Positions 1 to 6,917 of a stretch of DNA of 46,110 nucleotides are shown in pieces (position 1 is the first letter of the stretch; each line of letters opens with the position of its first letter). The DNA is from an uncultured Dorea sp. (GTDB taxonomy: Bacteria; Bacillota; Clostridia; Lachnospirales; Lachnospiraceae), in the NCBI GenBank assembly GCA_910587575.1, contig CAJULU010000034.1, forward strand, positions 1 through 46,110. Direction: 5' to 3'. The notes under the pieces are model-generated. The model searched no databases. It saw only the letters and a list, made by a program, of their open reading frames with translations, and was not told the origin of the DNA. The translations under genes and the position numbers were made by a program.

Positions 1-8
1 CTTGAAAT

Positions 9-353
9 TTGGAGGAAATGCAAAAAAACTTTTCCGGTTTATCCGGGTTAGGTGGAATATGTGACGCTTCTGCATTTTTGGGGACGGCAGGTATATTAAA
101 TAATGTAGTCCATACAAGTAATGATTTGAATGATTTAAAACAATGGGCAGGGGCTGATTACACTGGAGAAGCCAATTATATTGCGAAACAGGCAGTTTGT
201 AATAAAGGCGTAATAACAGCTAATGGTACTGCAGCTTTAGAATTTGCAAAAGAGATTTTGCTTGCATTACATGTAGCTGATGAAAAAACAATTGCTGATT
301 GGTACAACTTTCACAAATTAGGCGTCTATACCGCTCCATTGCCTGAAATGTAA
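9..353 (+). pseudogene. DJ-1/PfpI family protein, C-terminal part
   Basis: About 110 residues match the C-terminal half of DJ-1/PfpI (class I glutamine-amidotransferase-like) proteins. They include the nucleophile-elbow segment GICDAS with its cysteine, the HTSND segment after the elbow, and the ITANGTAALEFA strand-helix segment. The N-terminal half, normally around 90 residues, is missing. It may lie left of the window, but this frame has a TGA at 3-5, so the visible frame is not a simple continuation. A start at TTG 9 or ATG 18 would give a protein lacking the first half of the fold. A shift in the A7 run near 22-28 would join it to another frame. I read it as the end of a gene that is either frameshifted or decayed. 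The specific activity (chaperone, deglycase or amidase-like) cannot be told. Confidence 0.6.
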
Positions 354-377
354 ATTGGGATTGGCGAGGATGTTTGG

Positions 378-827
378 ATGTTAAAAAAATATAAGATAGG
401 ATTTGATATTTGGGGTGCATTGCTGTTCTTAATTGTTATGATACCTAATTTTATTTGGTTTGTAGTTCCTGCGCCAAACGATATACTAAGAGCGGAATCT
501 ATTACAGAAACCGTTGATACAGTAGCTTTTGTATGTCAAATATTGATGATTGCCGCTTTATGTATTTTTAGAAACAAGGGGAGCAAAAAGTTGTGCATAA
601 CTCCTGCTATTATTATAGCGGCGGTTTGCTATTTGCTGTATGTGGCAAGCTGGACATCTTACTATAATGGCATGGTAAATGTGATTGTAATATTAGGATT
701 GACCATTCCTCCTTGTTTGGCATTTTTATTCTTTGCGATTGATAGAAAAAATGGAATAGCCTTAATTCCCATTTCAATTTTTACGATTTGTCATCTGATA
801 TATGGTGTAGTGAATTTTATAATCTGA
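378..827 (+). CDS. Small integral membrane protein, unknown function
   Basis: This 149-residue protein is almost entirely hydrophobic. Membrane segments are visible at about residues 12-30, 45-63, 72-90, 96-117 and 125-147, with short polar loops such as RNKGSKK near 65-71. A GAGGA ribosome binding site at 366-370 lies seven bases before the ATG. It follows the PfpI-like tail by 24 bases and so may be co-transcribed with it. It converges on the methyltransferase gene on the other strand. Base composition is AT-rich like its left neighbour and unlike the main chromosome to the right. I do not recognise the family. Confidence 0.7.
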   Translation: MLKKYKIGFDIWGALLFLIVMIPNFIWFVVPAPNDILRAESITETVDTVAFVCQILMIAALCIFRNKGSKKLCITPAIIIAAVCYLLYVASWTSYYNGMVNVIVILGLTIPPCLAFLFFAIDRKNGIALIPISIFTICHLIYGVVNFII

Positions 828-854
828 TAAATTCATATAATTATTGGATGTAAA

Positions 855-1355
855 TTATACCCAAGCCGCTTTTTCCAAAGTCAGTAGTTTCACTTTCTTG
901 TCTATTCCTCCGGCATAACCCGTAAGGCTTCCGTTTGTCCCGATTACTCTGTGGCAGGGGACGATAATAGAGATTTTATTGTGTCCTACTGCACCGCCTA
1001 CTGCCTGTGCGGACATCCGGGACAGTCCTTTTTGTTCTGCGATTTCCTTTGCGATTTCCCCGTAAGTGACAGTTTTTCCGTAGGGTATTTTTTGCAGGGT
1101 TTTCCAGACGGAAAGCTGAAAAGGAGTGCCGGTCATATGGACGGGCGGATAAAATTGCGGCTCTCTGCCCGAAAAATAGACTGTCAGCCATTCTTTCGTC
1201 TGTTCAAGGATGGGCGTGTCTTTTTCTTCATGTTCCGGGTCAAGGTGGTCTGCGTAGTATTTTGCCCCGTCAAACCATAACCCTGTAAGGCCTGTTTCAT
1301 CAGCGGCAAGCAGAATACCGCCGATAGGCGATTGATAATGAGATATAAATTGCAT
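855..1355 (-). CDS. ogt: Methylated-DNA--[protein]-cysteine S-methyltransferase
   Basis: This protein repairs O6-alkylguanine by irreversible transfer of the alkyl group to its own cysteine. The 166 residues are typical for Ada-C/Ogt proteins. An N-terminal ribonuclease-H-like domain starts at SPIGGILLAA (9-18). The DNA-binding domain carries FQLSVWKTLQKIPYGKTVTYGEIA (about 79-102). The active site PCHRVIG holds Cys134, followed by the glycine-rich TGYAGG segment. I chose the ATG at 1355-1353 because AAAGGG sits eight bases upstream. A GTG three codons earlier is possible but overlaps that site. It is a monocistronic minus-strand gene converging on the membrane-protein gene. Confidence 0.93.
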   Translation of the reverse strand: MQFISHYQSPIGGILLAADETGLTGLWFDGAKYYADHLDPEHEEKDTPILEQTKEWLTVYFSGREPQFYPPVHMTGTPFQLSVWKTLQKIPYGKTVTYGEIAKEIAEQKGLSRMSAQAVGGAVGHNKISIIVPCHRVIGTNGSLTGYAGGIDKKVKLLTLEKAAWV

Positions 1356-1456
1356 TTGGTACACCCTTTCATTGTAAGTTAAAGTATTTCAGGGGAAGAT
1401 AAATGATGTTTCGTGGTTTCAGTATATAAGCTGAACGGAGTAATTCTTACAGCGAT

Positions 1457-1484
1457 TTGTTTAATAATGTATATGAGTTAAAAT
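1457..1484 (+). promoter_or_regulatory. Candidate promoter for the VOC gene
   Basis: TTGTTT (1457-1462) and TAAAAT (1479-1484) are separated by 16 bases in the AT-rich gap between the divergent methyltransferase and VOC genes. It is a weak match only. The rest of this gap (1356-1633) shows no other gene I can support. Confidence 0.3.
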
Positions 1485-1633
1485 ATTGTACGACACATAT
1501 ATCGGAAAGTCAATGAAAAAGAGCGGAATTTTTTCTCCTGGACATCAATTTAGCTCGGGAATTGAAAAATTCCATACTTACATATATAATCAGATAAGAA
1601 GAACAGTAATTGAAAGTGGGAGGGATATTGACA

Positions 1634-1996
1634 ATGAAATTAAAGAATATTTTGATTGTTGTGAAAGATATTGAAAAATCGAAACAATTTTATCACGACT
1701 TGTTTGGCCTTGAGGCTATACTTGACAATGATGGCAATATGATTTTAACAGAAGGCCTTGTACTCCAGGATGAAAAGATCTGGAGGAAGTTTTTGGAAAA
1801 GGATATTATCCCGAAAAGTAATTCCTGTGAACTATATTTTGAAGAACCGGATATAGAAGCATTTATCGAAAAGCTGGAAAAAAGATATCCCGGTGTTCAG
1901 TATGTCAATCGGCTTATGACCCATAGCTGGGGACAAAAGGTAATCCGTTTTTACGATTTAGACGGTAATCTGATTGAGGTAGGCACACCTATGTAA
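1634..1996 (+). CDS. VOC (glyoxalase/bleomycin-resistance) superfamily protein
   Basis: This 120-residue protein has the single-module VOC pattern. A first beta strand, KNILIVVKDIEKSKQFYHDLFG (3-24), starts the fold, and a last strand, VIRFYDLDGNLIEVGTPM (about 103-120), carries the usual D-x-D/G-N-x-I-E ending with the metal-side glutamate. The ATG at 1634 is preferred because GGGAGG at 1619-1624 precedes it by nine bases; an upstream TTG at 1610 would put that site inside the gene. Members include glyoxalase I, fosfomycin thiol transferases and bleomycin-binding proteins. The substrate cannot be read from this sequence. It lies 48 bases ahead of the SEC-C gene in the same direction. Confidence 0.85.
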   Translation: MKLKNILIVVKDIEKSKQFYHDLFGLEAILDNDGNMILTEGLVLQDEKIWRKFLEKDIIPKSNSCELYFEEPDIEAFIEKLEKRYPGVQYVNRLMTHSWGQKVIRFYDLDGNLIEVGTPM

Positions 1997-2044
1997 TGCG
2001 AAGAAGGAAATGCTGGAACAGGTCTTGAAAAAGGAGAGAAAGCA

Positions 2045-3081
2045 ATGGCAAATTTAATGTTAAAAAAAACAATACTGGGAGTGGTTGATAATCAGTTGAA
2101 AGCAAAGGATCCGCTGTGTACCTGGGAGACTTATGAAAAATTGCTGGAAGCAGGATATTCAAAGTCAGAAGCAAAAGATAAAATCGGTGCAGTAGTATTG
2201 ACGGAAATATATGATATTTTAAAAGCGGGACAGCCCTTTGATGAAGAAAGGTACAAAGACGGTCTTGAAGAAATGCTGATGCAGAGCGTGGATTATGAGG
2301 ATAATCACCATATAGAAACAGAATGGGATGAATGGGATGATCTGGTTCAGAAGGGATACGAATCTTTTGAAAAGAAAAAAGAGGAAGAAGGTCTTGGTTT
2401 CTGGCAGGATGCATGGAATGTATTCTGTTCCGTTTTAGAGCAGAATACGGAGACAGAGACGCTTTATGGATTGATGGAAGAACTGGACTATAAATATTCC
2501 ATTGATGGCTGGCTTCAGGATTATGATATGGAATTAGGGAATGCCAGGAACTATGAGAAACGGATTGCATTCTGCCGGAAAGTATTGGAAATGTTTGACT
2601 GGGAGGAAACAGATGACAGTTGTTACAGATGTGGAATCGGCGAGTCTCTCTTTGGGGAAGGAAAGAAAGAAGAAGCATACGGGTATTATGAAAACTGGCT
2701 GGCAGAGGATCCCCAGAATGAAAACGGAATCAATAGTTACAGCTGGGTTCTTTTTGCGAATGGAGAGACTGAGAAAGCGTATGAAGTAATAAGAAGAGTC
2801 ATCTGGGGTGTTCCCTGTTCTATGGATAATTCTCTGCTCTTTATGCGGGCCAGAGAACTGGCAGACCATATGGGCAAAAAGGATGAGAGTAAATGGTATC
2901 AGGAGCAGATGGATCAGTTTGAGGAATCCATTGGGAAATGGGAACTGGACGAGGATGATTTTTTGATGAATTTACGGTGCCGAAGCAGGCACCGGTTGTA
3001 AAAGAAAAGAAGATATATCCCAATGATCCCTGTCCATGCGGCAGCGGGAAGAAATATAAGAAATGCTGTGGAAAGAAGTAG
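2045..3081 (+). pseudogene. SEC-C motif protein with frameshift near the 3' end
   Basis: The intact frame runs from 2045 to TAA at 2999-3001 (318 residues). It is an acidic, mostly helical protein with TPR-like helices around 190-290 (for example GEGKKEEAYGYYENWLAEDPQNENG). Its last ten residues look random. One frame over, the DNA from about 2965 to TAG at 3079-3081 encodes a proper ending: a linker, then NDPCPCGSGKKYKKCC, the zinc-binding SEC-C motif (CxC...CC). Both frames agree up to the T6 run at 2959-2964, and one extra T would restore a protein of about 345 residues ending in SEC-C. So the gene is frameshifted in this strain, or the T count is a sequencing error or slippage site. The ribosome binding site AAGGAGAG lies before the ATG. 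SEC-C tails often help bind nucleic acid or protein partners; the job of the main part is unknown. Confidence 0.8.
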
Positions 3082-3101
3082 CTTAGGGAGGCTTACTACA
3101 T

Positions 3102-4046
3102 ATGGAAAATCTGATATTCAGCCTAAACGCAACGGTTCCGGTATTCTTAATGATGATTCTTGGAGTCCTGCTTCACAAAATCGGATGGATTGACGATGCA
3201 TTCGCATCCAAAATGAACCAGTTTGTATTCCGGGTTCCTCTGCCGCTTCTCCTGTTCGGAGATCTTGCAGCGGTAGATTTTGTAAAAGTATGGAATCCCA
3301 GATTCGTACTCTTCTGTTTTCTGGTAACCGTAATCAGTATTGCTGCCTCGGCAGCGCTGTCATTCCTATGGAAAGACAAGTCCATAAGAGGAGAATTCAT
3401 TCAGGCGTCCTATCGCAGCAGCGCAGCGATTCTTGGAATCGCTTTCATCCAGAATATCTACGGTACTTCGGGAATGGCGCCGCTGATGATTATCGGAAGC
3501 GTTCCCCTCTATAATATCATGGCGGTTCTTGTCCTGTCCCTGTTCAGACCGGGACAGAGCAGAATGGACCGCACGGTGCTTAAGAAAACTGCAAAGGGAA
3601 TTATAACCAATCCTATCATCCTTGGAATTGCGTCAGGTCTTCTATGGTCGGCTCTGGGCATTCCCATGCCCGGGATTGCGGACAAAATGGTAACAAGCGT
3701 TGCAGGAATGACGACGCCTATGGGACTGATTGCAATGGGGGCGGCCTTTGATATCCGAAAAGCATTTGCGAAAATGAAACCGGCAGTCACGGCATCTTTG
3801 ATCAAACTGGTGGGATTCTGCGGGATTTTTCTTCCTGTTGCGGTGCGGTCAGGGTTTCGCAGGGAAGAACTGGTGGCAATCCTGGTGATGCTGGGCTCCG
3901 CTACAACGGTGAGCTGTTACGTCATGGCAAAGAATATGGGTCATGAAGGAGTGCTCTCTTCCAGTGTGGTCATGCTGACCACGTTGTTCAGTGCATTTAC
4001 CCTGACAGGATGGCTGTATGTGCTTCGCAGTCTGAATTACATATAA
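3102..4046 (+). CDS. AEC family (auxin efflux carrier-like) transporter
   Basis: This 314-residue membrane protein has about ten hydrophobic segments in two halves of five, the AEC/MleP layout. It begins LNATVPVFLMMILGVLLHKIGWID (8-31), the typical family start. A segment with GLLWSALGIPMPG sits mid-protein, and later LGSATTVSCYVMAKNMG (about 266-282) is the conserved substrate-path region of the second half. Bacterial members export or exchange malate and other carboxylates; the substrate here is not determinable. GGGAGG at 3086-3091 lies 10 bases before the ATG. It starts 20 bases after the SEC-C gene and may share its transcript. Confidence 0.88.
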   Translation: MENLIFSLNATVPVFLMMILGVLLHKIGWIDDAFASKMNQFVFRVPLPLLLFGDLAAVDFVKVWNPRFVLFCFLVTVISIAASAALSFLWKDKSIRGEFIQASYRSSAAILGIAFIQNIYGTSGMAPLMIIGSVPLYNIMAVLVLSLFRPGQSRMDRTVLKKTAKGIITNPIILGIASGLLWSALGIPMPGIADKMVTSVAGMTTPMGLIAMGAAFDIRKAFAKMKPAVTASLIKLVGFCGIFLPVAVRSGFRREELVAILVMLGSATTVSCYVMAKNMGHEGVLSSSVVMLTTLFSAFTLTGWLYVLRSLNYI

Positions 4047-4096
4047 AAAGCTGTATCTCTTCGAAACGGTATTCCGCTGTCAGATATGGGACAATA

Positions 4097-4117
4097 TCAG
4101 AGAATCCTTCTCTCTGA
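4097..4117 (+). terminator. Weak stem-loop after the AEC gene
   Basis: TCAGAGA (4097-4103) and TCTCTGA (4111-4117) form a 7-bp stem with a 7-base loop, 50 bases after the AEC stop. No T tract follows, so termination is uncertain. Confidence 0.3.
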
Positions 4118-4160
4118 ATTACTGTAGGATATACAGGATTTCCAGGCGAAAGATAAATAT

Positions 4161-4189
4161 ATGACAAATATGGTATAGTGTGGTAAAAT
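4161..4189 (+). promoter_or_regulatory. Promoter of the Sel1-repeat gene
   Basis: ATGACA (4161-4166) and TAAAAT (4184-4189) are separated by exactly 17 bases, each one mismatch from the sigma-A hexamers. It lies 58 bases before the ATG at 4248. Confidence 0.55.
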
Positions 4190-4247
4190 AGGAATATACG
4201 AAAGCATAGTGTCATCCTTTGGAGAGCAGGGGGATAGGAGATAAAGT

Positions 4248-6338
4248 ATGAGAAAATGGGTTGAGTATGCCGTAGAGAATTATAAGGGGAAGAATACATT
4301 TGGATTTCAGCTTGCAAAGGATTTGAAGGAGAGGCAGATTGAGCGGGCAATTGAACGGTACGCAAGGGGTGTGCGGCCGGAAGAAGTGGCGGCAATTCTG
4401 GATACGTCTGCGTTCAGATCCGGTAAGACGGGTTTTTTGCTGACGGACCGCTATCTGTATAGTGATAAATGTAAGGAAGAAGGGCCCATTGGCCTTATGT
4501 ATCTGAAAAGCGTTTCTGTAAAACCGGAGAATAACAGCTGCTGTGTACTCACATTTGAGGATGACAGTACAAGGGAAATTGATGTGTCTGTGTTTCTGGA
4601 TGTTGCGGATGTGCTGGAGCTGATTATTGAGCAGAGACAGAAAGCGGAAGCGGAAGAAAAAGAGAGAGAACAGACGTCTGTTTCTGTCCCGGCGGGGACA
4701 GAGGGAACAGACGAAGCGTCAGGGGAAGCTGACAGTATAAAAGAAATTATGAGTATTATGAATCAAGGCGGGCAGGAGTCAAGGGTAGAGTTCGAAGATT
4801 CGGACGGGACGGCGGAGATTGTGAGCTCTTCCGGGGAAGACCGCCGGGATGGGCTGGAAGAAGACGGGAGTTCTTCCGATGGAGACCGCCGGGATGGGCT
4901 GGCGGAAGACGGGAGTTCCCCGAATGAAGATTTCCAGGAATCTGCTCATTTCGAAAGTTTAGACAAAGGGGAGCGTTTCGAAGGGGAAAAATTGACCGGG
5001 ATGCGAAGCCGGAAGATTCCTGAGGCGCCGGAGAATGGGCGCCATGAGATGGCCGGACCTAATGCAGACGAGCCGGGAACAAAAGGGATGGCCATTGAGA
5101 TCGTGGGAATCGAAGATCTTGCAGATCCGGCAGAATCCGAGGAAGCGAGGGAGATGCGCTGGCTTGCAGACTTTATCCAGTCCGAAGAAGGGGACTGGGG
5201 AGACGATACAGGTACTTTGGAGACAGGACAGCCGGAGAAGGACTGGATGGACGAAGTGGACATAAAGCCAATAGAATCTTCCCGGGAGCAGAGCGAACCG
5301 GGACAGGAGGAAGCTGCGAAAGAAGAGGAGTCCAGGAAAGAAGCGGAGTATGAGGAACTTCTTGGAAAGGCAGAGGATGGAGATCCGGCGGCAATGTTTG
5401 AGGTGGCAGAACTCAGCTATCACGGGGAGCAGACGGTGAAGGATCATAAGCAGGCTCTGCGCTGGTTCCGGGAATCGGCGAAAGCAGAGTATGTTCCTGC
5501 AATGCTTCAGATGATGCGCTTTTACGAAAAAGGCGAACTGGTAAAGCGGAATTTAAAGCTTAGTATGAGCTGGGTGAAGAAAGCGGCGGCAACAGGTGAG
5601 GCCCAGGGCCGGTATGCGCTTGCCGAGGCATATATCTATGGAAGTACAGGAAAACAGGACGTGGAGGAGGGCCTGCGGATTCTGGACGAGATGGCGGCCG
5701 ATGGCGATGAGACGGCTCTGGCGAAATCCGAAGAGATCCGCCGGAAGGTCAGACGGGCGAAAGAGAGGTTTGACGAGGGAATCCGGCAGCCGACTACAGC
5801 CTCTGGCTATTACGAGATGGGATTATACTGCCAGACCGGGGACGGATTCTATACATATCCGAAAGAAGCCGTTCAGTATTTCCAGAAAGCGGCTGAAAAA
5901 GAGCACGTTCATGCGCAGTACCAGCTTGCCCTTGCATACCATACCGGCGAGGGAACGAAGAAGAGCGAGGACGAGTGCGTAAAGTGGCTTAAGAAAGCGG
6001 CGGCCAAGAGCCATAAGGAGGCAACGGAACTGCTGGATGAGATTCTGGAAAAGCAGCGGATTAAGCAGGAAAAGACGGATTTCAAGAACCATCTCAGACA
6101 GGCGGAGAAGGGAGATGCCTATGCGCAGGCGAAGGTTGCAGAGCTATATCTGGAAGGAACCGGAGTAAAAGCGGATATAGAGAAAGGAATCGAGTGGTAC
6201 GAGAAAGCCAGCGAGACGGACGAGGGATATGCGGCCCGTCAGCTTGCCAGGATCTACAGCGAAGGAAAATATGTACCGGAAGACGGTGAGAAAGCGGCTT
6301 ACTGGAGAATGATCGGCGGGGTTCTGGACGAATTATAA
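4248..6338 (+). CDS. Sel1-like repeat protein with N-terminal PH-like region and acidic linker
   Basis: The 696 residues fall into three parts. Residues 1-140 are a mixed alpha/beta region with FLLTDRYLYSDK and LTFEDDS strands, resembling small PH-like or YokE-type domains. Residues 140-365 are an acidic, low-complexity linker that should be disordered, with a 15-residue tandem duplication (DRRDGLEEDGSSSDG). Residues 366-696 carry Sel1/TPR-type repeats of about 36 residues with the A-x-F-x-L-A...Y-x-x-G...A-x-x-W-x-x-K-A-A pattern, for example AQYQLALAYHTGEGTKKSED. Sel1 repeats are protein-interaction scaffolds. There is no signal peptide or membrane segment, so it should be cytoplasmic. GGAG upstream supports the ATG. 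It stands alone between its own promoter and the valS leader. Confidence 0.85.
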   Translation: MRKWVEYAVENYKGKNTFGFQLAKDLKERQIERAIERYARGVRPEEVAAILDTSAFRSGKTGFLLTDRYLYSDKCKEEGPIGLMYLKSVSVKPENNSCCVLTFEDDSTREIDVSVFLDVADVLELIIEQRQKAEAEEKEREQTSVSVPAGTEGTDEASGEADSIKEIMSIMNQGGQESRVEFEDSDGTAEIVSSSGEDRRDGLEEDGSSSDGDRRDGLAEDGSSPNEDFQESAHFESLDKGERFEGEKLTGMRSRKIPEAPENGRHEMAGPNADEPGTKGMAIEIVGIEDLADPAESEEAREMRWLADFIQSEEGDWGDDTGTLETGQPEKDWMDEVDIKPIESSREQSEPGQEEAAKEEESRKEAEYEELLGKAEDGDPAAMFEVAELSYHGEQTVKDHKQALRWFRESAKAEYVPAMLQMMRFYEKGELVKRNLKLSMSWVKKAAATGEAQGRYALAEAYIYGSTGKQDVEEGLRILDEMAADGDETALAKSEEIRRKVRRAKERFDEGIRQPTTASGYYEMGLYCQTGDGFYTYPKEAVQYFQKAAEKEHVHAQYQLALAYHTGEGTKKSEDECVKWLKKAAAKSHKEATELLDEILEKQRIKQEKTDFKNHLRQAEKGDAYAQAKVAELYLEGTGVKADIEKGIEWYEKASETDEGYAARQLARIYSEGKYVPEDGEKAAYWRMIGGVLDEL
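4839..4923 (+). repeat. Tandem 45-bp in-frame duplication in the Sel1-protein linker
   Basis: GACCGCCGGGATGGGCTGG occurs at 4839 and again at 4884, each followed by a near-identical GAAGACGGGAGTTC block. The period is 45 bp, adding 15 residues without breaking the frame. Confidence 0.85.
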
Positions 6339-6384
6339 GTGTGACAATAAGTCCTTAAGACTTTCTGAAAATTCCCTAAACTCC

Positions 6385-6413
6385 TTGACAAACGACTTTT
6401 GTGTGTCTATAAT
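6385..6413 (+). promoter_or_regulatory. Consensus sigma-A promoter of the valS leader
   Basis: TTGACA (6385-6390) and TATAAT (6408-6413) are both perfect hexamers with exactly 17 bases between them. The start site is expected near 6420, just ahead of the T-box leader. Confidence 0.92.
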
Positions 6414-6419
6414 CCTGTT

Positions 6420-6803
6420 TAAAGTTCATAGAACCAAAAAGTTTATAGCACAAAGGCGTTGAAGAAGAGGAGTATGCATAAGATCGTTCTGACAGAGAGA
6501 GTGCCCGAAAGGGACTGAAGGTGAGAAGCGGTACGCCGTAGATTTTTATTTGCGGCGGACTGGTATGAGACCCTGAGGTCCAGGGGCTGAGAGGCGCTTA
6601 AGGACTGAGATGCAGAAGGTAGCTTCGGAGCCGGATGACTGAAATCGGACGAAAGGCTATGTTTATCTGCCATAGGTCATCCCGGAGTCGTTCCCGTTAA
6701 AGAATAAGATGAGATATAGAAGAGTTCCTTCTATATGAAATAAAGGTGGTACCGCGATTAGGTCTGTTTAATCGCCCTTTACAGTGTAAAGGGCGGTTTT
6801 TTT
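6420..6803 (+). promoter_or_regulatory. T-box riboswitch leader, valine type
   Basis: This long leader senses uncharged tRNA-Val and lets transcription reach valS. Visible parts are the AGTA (6471-6474) of the Stem I specifier loop, a purine-rich AGAGAGAG patch near 6494-6501, the conserved T-box AAGGTGGTACCGCG at 6743-6756 and the terminator at 6773-6803. The TGGT bulge (6747-6750) would pair with an ACCA acceptor end, as expected for tRNA-Val. Candidate GTA specifier triplets occur at 6531, 6538 and 6563. I favour 6563-6565, on the 3' side of Stem I opposite AGTA, but this was not folded by computer. The valine identity also rests on the gene that follows. The leader fills most of the 578-base gap between the Sel1 gene and valS. 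Confidence 0.93.
6773..6803 (+). terminator. valS: Regulated terminator of the valS T-box
   Basis: CGCCCTTTAC (6773-6782) pairs perfectly with GTAAAGGGCG (6786-6795) over a 3-base loop and is followed by seven T at 6797-6803. It is the default terminator that competes with the antiterminator built from the T-box sequence. Confidence 0.92.
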
Positions 6804-6849
6804 AATATCTGACAGTAAACGCCCTTGGATGGATCCTGTGTAAGGCCGG

Positions 6850-6867
6850 ATGATGTCCGGACATCAT
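6850..6867. repeat. 18-bp perfect palindrome in the valS 5' region
   Basis: ATGATGTCCGGACATCAT reads the same on both strands. It lies between the T-box terminator and the valS ribosome binding site. It could be an mRNA hairpin or a protein-binding operator; the sequence does not decide. Confidence 0.75.
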
Positions 6868-6917
6868 GACGCCTGCCTGGTGGATCCCGATACGAAAAGG
6901 AAAGAGAGGAAACGTAC

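Noticed and set aside
1486..1674. 62-codon open frame before the VOC gene
   Set aside because: It has no ribosome binding site or family features, and its end overlaps the VOC gene in another frame.
1989..2678. 229-codon minus-strand frame opposite the SEC-C gene
   Set aside because: Its composition (H, P, S and L rich) is that of an antisense shadow, and the plus-strand gene has a good start and domain.
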